Source: Megaleporinus macrocephalus
Lineage: Eukaryota > Chordata > Actinopteri > Characiformes > Anostomidae
Length of the DNA stretch: 64,000 bases
Direction: 5' to 3'
NCBI GenBank assembly: GCA_021613375.1
Contig: CM038705.1
Span: forward strand, 4,731,364 to 4,795,363
In this document: piece by piece, positions 12,601 through 27,000 of the stretch
Position numbering within the stretch: position 1 is the first letter of the stretch
Layout of the letters: each line of letters starts with the position of its first letter
Program-made: the position numbers and the translations under genes
The notes under the pieces: model-generated
The model's input: the letters and a program-made list of their open reading frames with translations, nothing else
What the model was told of the DNA's origin: nothing
The model's database searches: none

Positions 12601-15600
12601 AAGGGGCTAAATTTAATGATTACAGTATTGCTGATATTTGTTTGATTTGCTTTGTTTATTTACTGTTAATTTAGTTAAAAATATTATGCTGTTTTACATG
12701 GGCTCATTAAAAATGGTAATAAACTAGTTTGAACCATGTTACATGACTTGCTTGCGCTAATAACTACATGTAGCCCTGCCGTGGTGTGTACCCCGCCCTC
12801 TATCGGTATCGGCTATTGGCCTGAAAGGTGATTGGCGATCAGAATCAACCTCAAAAACACTGAACAACTAAGTGCTTTACTTACACACATTCACAAAAAT
12901 AATTACACTATTATTGTAATAGAAATACAGGTACAACACTTTGTCCATAAGCACATCAACTTGTACTCAAATAGTATTGTAGAGGACATAGACTTGTACT
13001 CCAATAGTATTGTAGAGTATGCTGACCTGTACTCAAGCAGTACTGTAGAGTACGTCGACTTGTTCTTAAATAATATTGTAGAGTATGCTGACCTGTACTC
13101 AAACAGTACTGTAGAGTACGTCTTTTACTCAAGTAGTATTTCATAGTATTGCCATTTGGGCCCATCAGGGCTTTAGCACAGTGAGGGCTCTTACCTGCTC
13201 GAAGCAGGATGACCTGGTCGTCCAGGGGCAGCTCGGAGAAGTGAGGGATGCGCTTGGCCCACTCCACCAGGCTGAACAGCTGTTTATCTGCTGCCTGACA
13301 GATGTTAGTCACCGGATCACTGGGCTGGAGGACACAAAGGGTAGCAGGGTTACTGAACTACTACAACAAGAACCGAAAATCTTACATTCTGAAACAGTAC
13401 GGTGGAGGACATGGACCTGCACTCAAACATTATGGTGGAGGACGTGGACCTGCACTCAAACAGTATGGTGGAGTACATGGACCTGCACTCAAACAGTATG
13501 GTGGAGGACGTGGACCTGCACTCAAACAGTATGGTGGAGGACGTGGACCTGCACTCAAACAGTATGGTGGAGGACGTGGACCTGCACTCAAACAGTATGG
13601 TGGAGGACGTGGACCTGCACTCAAACAGTATGGTGGAGTACATGGACCTGCACTCAAACAGTATGGTGGAGGACGTGGACCTGCACTCAAACAGTATGGT
13701 GGAGGACGTGGACCTGCACTCAAACAGTATGGTGGAGGACGTGGACCTGCACTCAAACAGTATGGTGGAGTACATGGACCTGCACTCAAACAGTATGGTG
13801 GAGGACGTGGACCTGCACTCAAACAGTATGGTGGAGTACATGGACCTGCACTCAAACGGTACGGTGGAGGACGTGGACCTGCACTCAAACAGTACGGTGG
13901 AGTACATGGACCTGCAGTCAAACGGTACGATGGAGTACGTGGACCTGCCCTCAAACAGTATGGTGGAGTACGTGGACCTGCACTCAAACAGTATGGTGGA
14001 GTACGTGGACCTGCACTCAAACAGTATGGTGGAGTACGTGGACCTGCACTCAAACAGTATGGTGGAGGACGTGGACCTGCACTCAAACAGTATGGTGGAG
14101 GACGTGGACCTGCACTCAAACAGTATGGTGGAGTACATGGACCTGCACTCAAACAGTATGGTGGAGGACGTGGACCTGCACTCAAACAGTATGGTGGAGT
14201 ACATGGACCTGCACTCAAACAGTATGGTGGAGGACGTGGACCTGCACTCAAACAGTACGGTGGAGTACATGGACCTGCAGTCAAACGGTACGGTGGAGTA
14301 CGTGGACCTGCCCTCAAACAGTATGGTGGAGTACGTGGACCTGCACTCAAACAGTATGGTGGAGTACGTGGACCTGCACTCAAACAGTATGGTGGAGGAC
14401 GTGGACCTGCACTCAAACAGTATGGTGGAGTACATGGACCTGCACTCAAACAGTATGGTGGAGGACGTGGACCTGCACTCAAACAGTATGGTGGAGTACA
14501 TGGACCTGCACTCAAACAGTATGGTGGAGGACGTGGACCTGCACTCAAACAGTATGGTGGAGTACGTGGACCTGCACTCAAACAGTATGGTGGAATACGT
14601 GGACCTGCACTCAAACAGTATGGTGGAGTACGTGGACCTGCTCTCAAACAGTATGGTGGAGGACGTAGACCTGCTCTCAAACAGTATGGTGGAGGACGTG
14701 GACCTGCTCTCAAACAGTATGGTGGAGTACATGGACCTGCTCTCAAACAGTATGGTGGAGTACGTGGACATGCACTCAAACAGTATGGTGGAGTACAAGG
14801 ACCTGCTCTCAAACAGTATGGTGGAGGACGTGGACCTGCTCTCAAACAGTATGGTGGAGGACGTGGACCTGCTCTCAAACAGTATGGTGGAGTACGTGGA
14901 CCTGCACTCAAACAGTACAGTGGAGTACAAGGACATGCTCTCAAACAGTATGGTGGAGTACAAGGACCTGCTCTCAAACAGTATGGTGGAGGACGTGGAC
15001 CTGCTCTCAAACAGTATGGTGGAGGACGTGGACCTGCTCTCAAACAGTACGGTGGAGTACATGGACCTGCACTCAAACAGTACGGTGGAGTACGTGGACC
15101 TGCTCTCAAACAGTATGGTGTAGTATGAAGACCTGCACTCAAACAGTACAGTGGAGTACATGGACCTGCTCTCAAACAGTATGGTGGAGTACGTGGACCT
15201 GCTCTCAAACAGTACGGTGGAGTACGTGGACCTGCACTCAAACAGTATGGTGGAGGACGTGGACCTGCTCTCAAACAGTATGGTGGAGTACAAGGACCTG
15301 CTCTCAAACAGTACGGTGGAGTACATGGACCTGCTCTCAAACAGTATGGTGGAGGACGTGGACCTGCTCTCAAACAGTATGGTGGAGTACGTGGACCTGC
15401 ACTCAAACAATATGGTGGAGTATGTAGACCTGCTCTCAAACAGTACAGTGGAGTACGTGGACCTGCTCTCAAACAGTATAGAGGAGTACGTGGACCTGCA
15501 GTCAAACAGTACGGTGGAGGATGTGGACCTGCACTCAAACAGTATGGTGGAGTACGTGGACCTGCTCTCAAACAGTATGGTGGAGTACATGGAAGGCTGA

Positions 15601-18464
15601 GAAGACTCACCGAGCCGGTCCCGGAGCTGCCGTCGGAGTGAAGCTCAGTCTTGTGCTCCACGGCCGTTTCGGCTTCCAGAATCTTCTCCACAGGCATCTC
15701 CTCGTTGGCGGCGGAGCTAAACTCGAATTCCCCTTCACGCTCCTTATACCGCTGACGCTCGTCCTGGACAGCTGCGGAGAAGAGAGACTGAATTTACTAC
15801 TCGTCAGAAATACAGAGGAGCATTTTTTTGCCCCCCCCCCGGACCGTTTTTACTAACAGCCAGCTTTTGTTTCAATTCTGCACTTTTTTTCCCCCCCAGA
15901 TCATAAAAACAGCTTGTTTTCCAAATAAGCTGACATGTCATTTTGTAGATCCCACTAAATGCCCATGAATTTCTGTTAGCGAGGGCAAAAACAGACCCTT
16001 AAAAAAAGCTCACTGCCTACATTGTCTGAACTCCACTCCATATTAGACATGAGCCAGTTTTCGGTAACTCCATATATACTGTGATGTTATCACGGTGTAA
16101 CAATCACGCACACTTTGAAATACTATCGCTGATTTTTAAACAAGCCACACAAGTTGCACCTCCAAGGACCGACCATCTGTGACATTTATGGCTATCAAAT
16201 AATTTTCATTGTTATAACAGATATTATTTTATTACTATTGTTGTTATTACACAAGGTGACTGATGAACACTGTCATAATGAGTGGCATTAACAGGCTACT
16301 CCAAGAAATCTCAATCCAGAGCAGTGTCTTTATAACCACTTGGTTTTACACAGCTTGATGCCAGAGTATGATCAAAGTATGGTCTGATCTTATTGGGCAG
16401 TTAAGTTTTATTAAGCGTCTTTCTACCCTGGATGGACAATTTGCTGCACGATATATTGCTCATGCTTCTAGAGATGGACCGATCAGCATTTTTGAGGCCA
16501 ATTCTGATCGAGGCCGATGCTATATGCCACGGCAGGGCTACATGTAGTCATTAGCGCAAGCAAGTCATGAAACATGGTCTAAACTAGTTTATTCCCATTT
16601 TTAACAAGCTCATATGAAACAGCATAATATTTTAAACTAAATTATCAGTAAATAAACAAAGTAAATCAAACAAATATCCCCAATACTGCAATCATTAAAT
16701 TTAACCCTTAATTTAAAACGAAAGAAGCTAATTAAATAAATGCAGTAAAAACTGCACTCATTAAACACAGACTCTGTTATTTTAAACTAAATCTGTAATC
16801 ATTAAATGTAGATCTTGTGTTGTTGCTGCTGCTGTTCTGTTCGTACCGATCAGATCTGGTCTGTATGGTGTTCTGGGTTGTTTGTTTTGTGCTAGCTGTG
16901 CGTGCTAGGTCTGCTGTTTGCTGATACTCACTGTATTCAGTCGCATTGGGTACTCTTGAGGGCCGTATCAGATTAGCAGTGTTAAATGTCTTTGTCTTGG
17001 TTCCCCCACGAGACACAAGATTTTACAAAACGTCCTGGATGAGTCTGCGTCGCATACGGAAACACTGCCAGGAGGACTAAAGGCAAACTGTTCTCACGAT
17101 GCGCGACGCTTTAGTCAGTTTGTGGAAAATGAAAGGGTATATGTTTCCACCTAGTGGTTCAGATAGGAATTGCAGGGAGCTGGCCGGAGGTGTTTTAACG
17201 AAATGCTAGCTGGAAATTCAGAAATTAGGCTCATTTGTTTAACGCCATTAAATCGACTCTCGGGATCGGCTAAATTGGAGAAATATTTGCCAATCACATA
17301 TTTTGATTAAAAATCCGCTGATACCGATACATAGCTGATCGATCCTTCCATCTCTACATGCTTCCATACTCAAAGTTAAAAGTCTTTACAGTGGAGTATG
17401 TCGACCTGCACTCACACAATACAATGTTATGTTTATGGCTATTAAATAATTTTCATTGTTCTTGTTTATTACTATTGTTATTATTACTTTAGCTAATGGA
17501 AAAACACTGATGAACATGCCATAATGAGTGGCATTAATAGGCCCTGAGTGGTGCAAGAGAGCATTCTCCTTCTTCATTCTTTTCATTTCAGAGTGAGGAT
17601 TATTTGGTTATTTCTTATATATTATATGGTTTTATAAGGAAAAACTACACTGTGATGCTTCGCTGTAATGTTTTCACTTTTATTATTTATAAGATGGTGA
17701 AGCGACAATAGAGCATTCTGTTTATAGTTTTAAACCTCGGTTCTTTATTATTACCTTTTTACAAAAAAAAGTAATTTTCTTCATGCATATTTGTCTAAAA
17801 TATCATGAGAAAATCGCATCGGGATCTCAGTATCGTGAATCGAATCGTGAGCAGAGTGCATTGTTACACCTCTAGTATTCACACATCTCCTTTGCATCTC
17901 CTCATTATTTTCATTCTATTCCTTCCATATATGTTAAGTTAAATAGCTGTTAACAGTCTGGATGCCTGTTTGCTTTGTTCAGTATGTAAGTGTAACTCAC
18001 CAAGACAAATTCCTTGCACAGGTACCATACTTGGCGAAATAAAGTGATTCTGATTCACGTGACTGTTACTTATTGTTAGCGGCTTGTTGGTAAATACACT
18101 TTAAGATGGCTTGACAGAGTTGCCTAGGTGTTGCTAGGACTTTGCTGTGGTCAGACGGCTGCTCGGGAGTTTCTAAGTTACGATCAAAGGTAGTTTCTAA
18201 GGCTTGCTTGGTGGTTGCTAATATGTGTTTGTGGGTATTAGATCATAATGGCATCTTTTGCTTTAAAAACGGTACCAAAAAAGCTCAGAACAAGAAAACA
18301 AAACTACAGTAATCTGGCTTGACAACCCTGAAACCAGACGTTAATCAAAGTGAGTAATGCTATCCAGCTTGTAGGTGACAGGCTCTCTGATAATGAAAGC
18401 ATTGCAGGCCCCACCTTATAAAACAAAGACTGCTCAGGGCAATCCAGTAGAAGGAAATGGGAGA

Positions 18465-18497
<33 letters not shown>

Positions 18498-20985
18498 GAA
18501 CATCTCTCACATCTTAGCAGTGGCTACATATCTGTGTTTTAGCCAGGGAGGTATTTCCCCACCCACACAGTGCATAGGTTCCATTATTCTGACTGAGAAA
18601 CAGGCATGTAACCTCCTATTGTCTTCAACACGCCATGTCGAACCACAGCAGGTAAGGAAGGCATTTCATAACAAAACATTGTAAAGGCTGTAGAGTTGGT
18701 GATGAAACCAGACATACACGTTGAGTGTAATATCAGAAAGAGTTCATGAGGCTTTCAAATGAGCGACGACCCGGCGAACAACAGTATATTTCCGACACTG
18801 ACTCGTACCTTGTAGATCAGCTCTGCGGATCTCACCTTCCTTCTGGCGCTGTTTTACTGGAAACAACAAACTAAGATAAGATCAAACATGGCAGTCCCTG
18901 CCACAAAAACCCGACTAGAAACCCAAATCTGTACGATACAAACAAAACACTGTGTTGCGACTCTACAGCCACATGCTGTGCTTGCAAAATTGCAAATTCT
19001 TTCAAAACCCTCCATAATTCAGATGCAATCAGAGTCATTCAGAGAGGGTTTGGTGTGAAATGGTTCAGATGCTGTTTACAGTGGTCGTCACCACGTCTAC
19101 AACAGACACATTGCAGTTACCATATAAACCCAGCAGTGAACCTACACGTGTCTTCTGAGTGTTTATATGAATGTTGATGATTAAGTCTGAAAACAATAAG
19201 CTTTTTTGGGGGACAATTTTGCCAGACATTAGGCAGTGTATTTATAACCATTTACTAGAGATGGAAGGATCGATCGGCTATGTGTCGGTATCGGGCGATT
19301 TTTAATATAAATATGTAATTGGCCGATATTTCTCTAATTTAGCCGAGTGATGGCGTTAAACAAATAAGCCTAATTTCTGTATTTCCAGCTAGCGTTTCAT
19401 CCAGAAGGAGGAGACCTCTGTGAAACCTCTCCGGCCAGGTCCCTGCAATTCCTATATAAACCAGTAGGTGGAACTACATACCCTTTCATTTCTCACAGGC
19501 TGACTAAAGCAGTGGACTCGCGAGAACAGTTTGTAGCGTTTACGGCATGTGCTGAGTGAAAACATGTCGTCCGCCTGGCAGTTTGTTACCGTATGTAACG
19601 CAGACTTATCCAGGACGTTTTTTAAAAATTAGTAAAATCATTGTGTCTCGTGGGAACCAAGACAAAGACATTTAACTCTACTAATCTGATACAGCACTGC
19701 ATGCGGCTGAATATAGTGAGTATCAGCAAACAGCAGAGCTAGCGCGCACAGCTAGTACAAAACAAACAACCCAGAACACCTACAGACCAGATCTGACCGG
19801 TACGAACAGAACAGCAGCAACAATTCAATATTCTACATTTAATAATTACAGATTTGGTTTAAAATAACAGAGTCTAACAGAGTAATGATTGCAGTATTAG
19901 TGATATTTGTTTGATTTACTTTGTTTATTTACTGTTAATTTTGTTTACAATATTATGCTGTTTCACACGAACTCATTAAAAATGGTAATAAACCAGTTTA
20001 GACCATGTTTCATGACTTGTTTGCGCTAATAACTACATGTAGCCCTGCTGTGGCATATAGCCCCGCCCTCGATCAGTATCTGCCTCAAAAACGCTAATCG
20101 GTCCATCTCTACCATCTACTGTAATAACTTTCTGTGAGGGAGCTTTTAGAGGTGGACATCTGGATCCATTCACCACCACTGTGAACAGATCTGAGTCAGG
20201 AAGTTTCTCTAGATCCACACCAATGAATTTGTTTATATCTGATCCGTTTAATTACGCAGGAAATGATGAACATCAGTTGAAAATCACGTTTTAGGAGTAT
20301 GTTTATCCTTGATTTCTGTTGGTCTCCATGTGCTCAGCAGCGTCTGTAAGAGTCCTTCACTCAGTGATAATCTGACCAACCTCTCTGAGTTTCTAGTGGG
20401 ATGTATTTTATATATATATATTTTTTTTTTTTTTTTTTTTTTCCTTTTGCAAACTCAGGCGTTTTCCACACACATTCTTTTTTTATATTTTGCCAAGGTG
20501 AGTAGAACACTAGTGCAGTATACCTGCAGCTGCTATTACAACCAGCCAGCAGGAGTTCGCTGCCTTGATTGGTTTTCTTTTCTTTTCCCCTCCTGCTAAA
20601 GCTCACCCAGCGCAAAGAGGCTGGAGACTAGACACAGGGCTTTTACACTGAAATAACAGTCTGAACAGTAATTTACCTTGTATTAGACAATATTATCAAC
20701 AGTGTTGTCTTTTTTAAGAGGAGAAATTTCACCTAATAATAAAAATGGTTTACACCAATCACAAACAACCCAACAACCAACGAGTGCTGTTTAGATAACC
20801 TAAACATAACTTAACAACTAACTGGCACATAGCAGTCAAGCACAAAGCCAGGACAATTAGGTATGCTGTACTACACTGAGCCCCTATTGTAGTGTGTAAC
20901 TATGCTGGTTGGCAACAATACAGTCTCATGATATGTGGTGCGCAACACATATCAAGCCATTACGTTTTGGATAAATAGAAACAGG

Positions 20986-21068
<83 letters not shown>

Positions 21069-24000
21069 GCATTTCCACAACCCCAGGCATCAGAAGACCA
21101 TGTGGCATTTACAATCACACTCTGCAGAGGTTTGATGATGGCCACCACGACCTGTGCAGGGGTCCCGAAGGTCACAAGAGTACAACATGCTCATCATGAT
21201 CATATTGTGATTCAGATAAAGCAGGTGACGGTTTGCACAGACTTTGTGGGGGGAAACTATAAAAAGGGAAATAACCATTGATTAAACGAGTTTGAGTTGA
21301 TATGTGTCGGCAGCACAATAAAATCACACTCTTCATTCCTAAGGCATCTGGTATGCCGATTTATGCAGTATTTAAAAATACTTCAGCGACATTTGGTTTT
21401 TGGTTTCTGTCATTCCAACACTGGTCACTCGACTCTTTGTTAGCCAGAATCAAACACACACAGCGTTCTCGAATGAGGTGACCATAAGCACACTGAACTT
21501 GGCTTTTTTGTTTTTTGATATAAGGCAGCATGAGGCGTCACAGGCATGTTTAAATTAGTTGAAACAGCACGGATAGATTACCAACGGTGATATATGGAGA
21601 TGGTTGAAGAGGAGGTTCTACCATACAGCCAACAGTCCCCCAAAGAATCCAGTGTTTTGTATTGAAAAAAGTGTTTATTATGGATATATGTGCTAGGAGA
21701 GTTTATAGGGTGAGCAGTAGGACTGTGTATTGGCAAGAACCTGGCGAAACAATACATATCATGGTACAGTTAAAATTAATATTTAAATATATTGCAACAC
21801 TGCAAGCAAAGTTATATACTGCAATTTTATACTATATGAACAGGTTTGCCAATGCTTACAACAGCATTGCGCCCTTGTGCTACTTGTTTATGTTGGAGCA
21901 GAGCAAAAAAAAAAAGGATTACACTGGCTGGCACTAGATTACGTTGCCATCTAGAGGTTTCAACACAATACAATGAATCTTTGCATTAACTGTTCATTAA
22001 TAACTGATACTTTGTTTCAGAGAACTGATACAGTATCACTATACATAATATCGCGATACTCAATATTTCTATTCACCCCTAGTGAGCAGCAGTGGTCAAA
22101 AAGGTATTTTCCCACCAAAGCAAGTAAACATCTGCCGAAAAATTAACAGAGATTAAGTGATCAGTGCTCGCTACATTTGGTGAAAACAGATCAGCCTGTT
22201 ATTTATATCTGCTTCTGCTGCCGCTGTCTATAAGAGAGCCCCACAAACAACACACTGCCCAACCCTCCCGTGAGATGCCCGCTCACCTTCTCTCTTCATG
22301 CCCATGGCCAGGCACTTCTGGTAGCGGCAGTACTGGCAGCGGTTGCGCTGACGCTTGTCCACGAGGCACTCTTTGCTGTCTCTACAAATGTAGCTCAGGT
22401 CCTTCCTCACTGTGCGCTTGAAGAAGCCCTTACAGCCCTCGCAGCTGTACACCCCATAATGTTTACCTGCAAGAGTAAATCACAATCAACAAGACTGGAT
22501 CACTTTCACTGACCATGTGATCTAGCCAGGAGTAAGACAGGTAGTTATTGAGGAATTTAAAAAACATTCAATCACCATTTTTTATTTTTGCGCTGAATAA
22601 AGTTAACAAGTGATGGAGGTTTACATAAACCTTTACATAGCCTACTTCACCTCAGACTCGCCTCAGTCGGTGTGTCCAGTTATCTTTAACAGACATCATT
22701 ATGTGGTTTATGGCACTATATGACACACTTGTCTATAAACAAGGATTAAAGTGCATTAGCATAGCTAAAAATAGAAATGGCTTGATCCACCACGGCCGAT
22801 ATTTTGACTGGGCACGGTGGCTGAGCTGGTAGCGCTGTTTGCTCACAGCAAGAAGGGTCTGGGTTCGATGCCCTGCTGGACAAAAAGGGTCCTTACTGTG
22901 CAGAGGTGGCACGTTGCACCCCATGTCTGCTCCCGGTTTTACAATCAATGTAGCATTTTAGAAACTCTTAGTTAACATTACTTTTGTTATTTAAACAGTA
23001 CAGGGTTTGGTCAGTAGGGGGAGCAGCTGCACTTACTGTTTGAAAAGTCTATGTGCACAGCCATTGGCTCAAGGGCCGCTGAATGCTGTCATTTTATTGG
23101 CTCCCTGCTTTGTGTAAACGAAATGTAAATAAGGTGATGTTAGGCTGGCGCGCTAAACACATGCAGTGTAGTTTGTATGTCATGAAAGGCGTCTAGGAGC
23201 CAAAGAAGTTCATGTGTCATGAACACGTCAGCTGAGACCAAGAACTGACCACTCTGGCAGGAAAGGGATTTGACTGACAGGCTAAACAATCAACCACAGA
23301 GCACGATTAACAGTGGTTTTCAAAATCTGCTAAACTCTTCTTATTTTTAATAGTTAGGATGCTAGCAGAGTCATTCGGTATGGTTTGAAAAGCTTCAATC
23401 TAGAGGTGGTGGTGTTCACAGTGGTGGTGAATGGAACCAGACGTCCAGCTGTAAAAGCTCCCTCACAGAAAGTTATTACAGTGGATGGTTATTAATACAC
23501 AATTATTGAAAAAGGTTTTAGTCTAAAATGTACATCTTTTCAAATCCATTTATGGTGGAGGGATACATGCAAGGCGCTGTGAGGCAATATAGTCCTCCAC
23601 AGGCGTATAAGTTCACTGGTGAGTAAACAAAATGTCATTATATCTGTGTTGTAGAGATGGTGACCCCTGGTTCCCATCACCGCCACTGTAAAGAAAGCTC
23701 CTCCTTTCCCTTTTACAATGCTATCAAATACTGTAAGCTCAAGGCTGATGAATACACGTTTCACACACTGCTCAAATTATAATTAACCGGTACTAATTAT
23801 CCTGGCTCTTAATGAACCATGCAGTTGTTTGCTTCTCCGTACTGACGACATCCTCTGTAAAATTCCTCTGGATTAATCACTAAAGCCTGTAGTTAAAGTC
23901 AAGACTAGCTGTGGCTGTATGCGGCATGTCTCCTGCAGGGCAATCTGAAACCTCCCCACCCAAATCACTCACCGGACGAGCGGTCTCCACAGATGGCACA

Positions 24001-27000
24001 GAGGCGTTTCTGGGACAGCATTGGCCCGGTGCCCCCTGAAGACTTCAGGCCAAACGGTGGCTTTACATCATCAGAGCTGCTGACAGCATGCAGCTCAGAC
24101 ATTGAGGAGTTAATCTAGGAGAAATCACAGACGTGTTCACTTTTAGCACTTAAACAGCAATCAGACTTGCTATATTAGGTCATAAATGAAGAAGACGAGA
24201 GGTTTAAAACGCTCATAACACAGATATTACATACTTACAACGGGAACACACGTCTGGGGACGACTTGTTAAACTTTTAAAGCTGCTGACGGGATATACAC
24301 CCTCTTTAAAACTGCTCTAATTCTAATTCTTTATCTATCTATCTATATCTTTAATAGAAGAGGTTATGTCTAGTTTGACACACCTTCCCGTCCTCTGAGG
24401 ACTTTCCAGCCGTGATAACTTGTGCTACACCCACGTGCTAACAACGAGAGCACCAGCGCCCCCCTACTGTCAGCCCTGCCTTTACCAGCTTTACCAAGTT
24501 CTTTACTGTCCTCTTCAGGTTACATTCACCAACATTTAGCATCAAATTTCCTCATGGTCGTCCCAGACCTGTCAAGCCTGGCACAACAACTCTAATTTTC
24601 ATTTATTTATTTATTTTTTTTTTCATGTTAATATTTTTATTCAAAGCAGGAGAAAATAATCTCAGTGAAATATGATGATAACATTGCCAGTAAATTCTGG
24701 TCTTTTCTTTCCTTCCTCTTTTTTCCTCTCCAAATTTAACAAACAAAATACAAAGAGAAACAAACCCCACACAGCACCCCGCCCCATACACAAACACACA
24801 GACAAACATACTAAGACATATGAGGACAAACACGTCCATCCCTCAGCATTTATACACTAAAACAAATATATATAAGAACATACCGTTAAGAATAAAATCA
24901 TAATAATACAATTTAAAATAAGCAATAATCATAATAAAATAAAAAATAAGCAATAATAATAAAATAAATAAATAAATAAATACTAATAAAGTAACCAAAT
25001 TTTCTAAGATAATAAAAATAAATAAAAATTATATTAAAAAAATATAATAATTGGTAGGCAATGTTGAAAGCGATTCAATATATGACAGAAAATAATTCCA
25101 CTTGGAGAAAAAGGAGTCAGTAACAACTCTAATTCTAATCATTCTAGCTAATTAAATTAAAGCTTGTTTTGCCTTCTCTAATAACATTAATTGTGTGGAC
25201 ACTGTAGGTCATACTTATCTACACAGATGGAATTAAGAACTTCAGCTTTCTCTAGTGTTTACATAAGTTTTATATGGTGCTTTGACAGTAAAGGCATAAT
25301 CTATAGAAAATCCCTGGTTGTGGACATTTTCTGTAAAGAAGCCTGAAATTAAACTTGTGTTATTTGAGTCAACGGCCATAAAAAGGTTTAATTTACTTAT
25401 GGCTCAATGTAGCCGCATCTAGCTCCACCGCCTGACATCACTAATACCACTGCCATGACGCTGTGTACAATATTCAATCCAAAACTAGCTCTGGAAACTT
25501 CACCGTCAGAAGTTCTCAACAGCACAAAACATTTAATATTAAAATATATGGTAAAGTTAAAGAACATATTGAACGCCAAACACAGACAAAGCATCCTGAC
25601 AAAGACAAGACCTCCTGAGCTCCTACATAGACAGTATTTTACATCATAGTATGCTCTCCCGACATGTAGACCGTCCCAATACTTACATACCTTAAACATG
25701 CTGCTACTGAGAAACCTTATTTAGACCTGATTTTAAGGAAGCATCGAACGCTTCCTCAGCCGCTAAGACAATCCCATGATGCAACACAGGCTAATCTAGG
25801 AGCAGTGAAGTGGTTTTAAAATGTGAGTTATTTTGATTCTCTCTGGAGTTTTAATGTGTTTCTGGTCATATAATCACACAGAACAGTATTTTATTATCAA
25901 CTCTATAACGAGTCCTTCACCATTTAGCAGTTTTATACACGAGCCATTAGCATTTATGCTAGAGGATTTTCACGCCTCGGGCTATTGTTCTGAATGCCGG
26001 CCAGTAGCTTAGCAACCAGCTGAACCACCGGTGGCGTGCTGCAGTGGGCGGGAACAAGCCGTGACGCAGTCTCTCTCTAACTAGAGCGTCTCAGTAATCT
26101 GTTTTATGAGGAGAGAACGCTGATACTTACACAGCTGCCTACCTAGACAGCCTACTTAGACACTCACTAGGATTTGAGACAGACCATCTGTATAAACAAA
26201 TATGTGTATTAGTAGTCGATGCCAGCTACGGCTTTAAATAACTTTGCCAGTTAACATGCTACTACATCAATTTAAGTCGACGTTCATCACAATTACGATC
26301 ATATGGGCTGATATCTCTGTCCAAAACTTGGTAGGCATTTATCACAACTGCTCCACATTCGAAGAGATTTTTTAAAAAACTCCAGATGTGGTCACAGGAG
26401 AAGGAAACTGCAGTGACACAGAAAAGCAACGTGTAAAGCAATGAAGCGCCTGAACCAAAGAAACGGCCGTGCATTCTGGGTGACGAGCCCAGCTGTCAGT
26501 ATTGGTACTTCGTGATCGCTCCTGTGGCGCTGGCGAAGATCCCACTGAAACCTCCAGAGGCAGAACCTGCATCCTACAGCAGTTATGGCCCTTTATAAGA
26601 AGCTCTGTTTTCGTGTGCACGCAAGTCACATTTAGCATTTTTAGTGCTTATTGGAAAAATATCTGCCTCAAATTCTTCATTACACACAAAGACATGTGGG
26701 GGTATCAGACATTTTAGAATTCCATGACAACACGTCACATTTTGAGGATAGACTGGAAAACATACAGCCAAAGGATCGTAAGTGGACCAGCCGACGCCCA
26801 AACCACTGAAATGCGCCTGTGTCTGCTTTTATCCTGATTCTTTGGACTAGAGTTTCTGAATTTTTCATAAATTTTTATTTCTATTTAGTTTTCCATTCAT
26901 TTTCATCAGTTTTCATAATGCATTAACAGTGGTGTTCTTTCAGTTATTTGAAAACTAATAGTTTTTGTTTTGTTCATACGACTCTCATTCAAGCACTGAG

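Noticed and set aside
13181..15697. Very long open frames on both strands (up to about 755 codons)
   Set aside because: They come from a 33-bp minisatellite whose period is a multiple of three and lacks stops; they overlap each other in several frames and lie in an rxrb intron.
20033..20218. 61-codon minus-strand frame
   Set aside because: Spans the end of a hAT-like element and the adjoining foldback repeat.
22806..22880. tRNA gene
   Set aside because: A- and B-box-like words are present, but no clean cloverleaf or anticodon stem can be drawn; it is better explained as a tRNA-derived SINE fragment.
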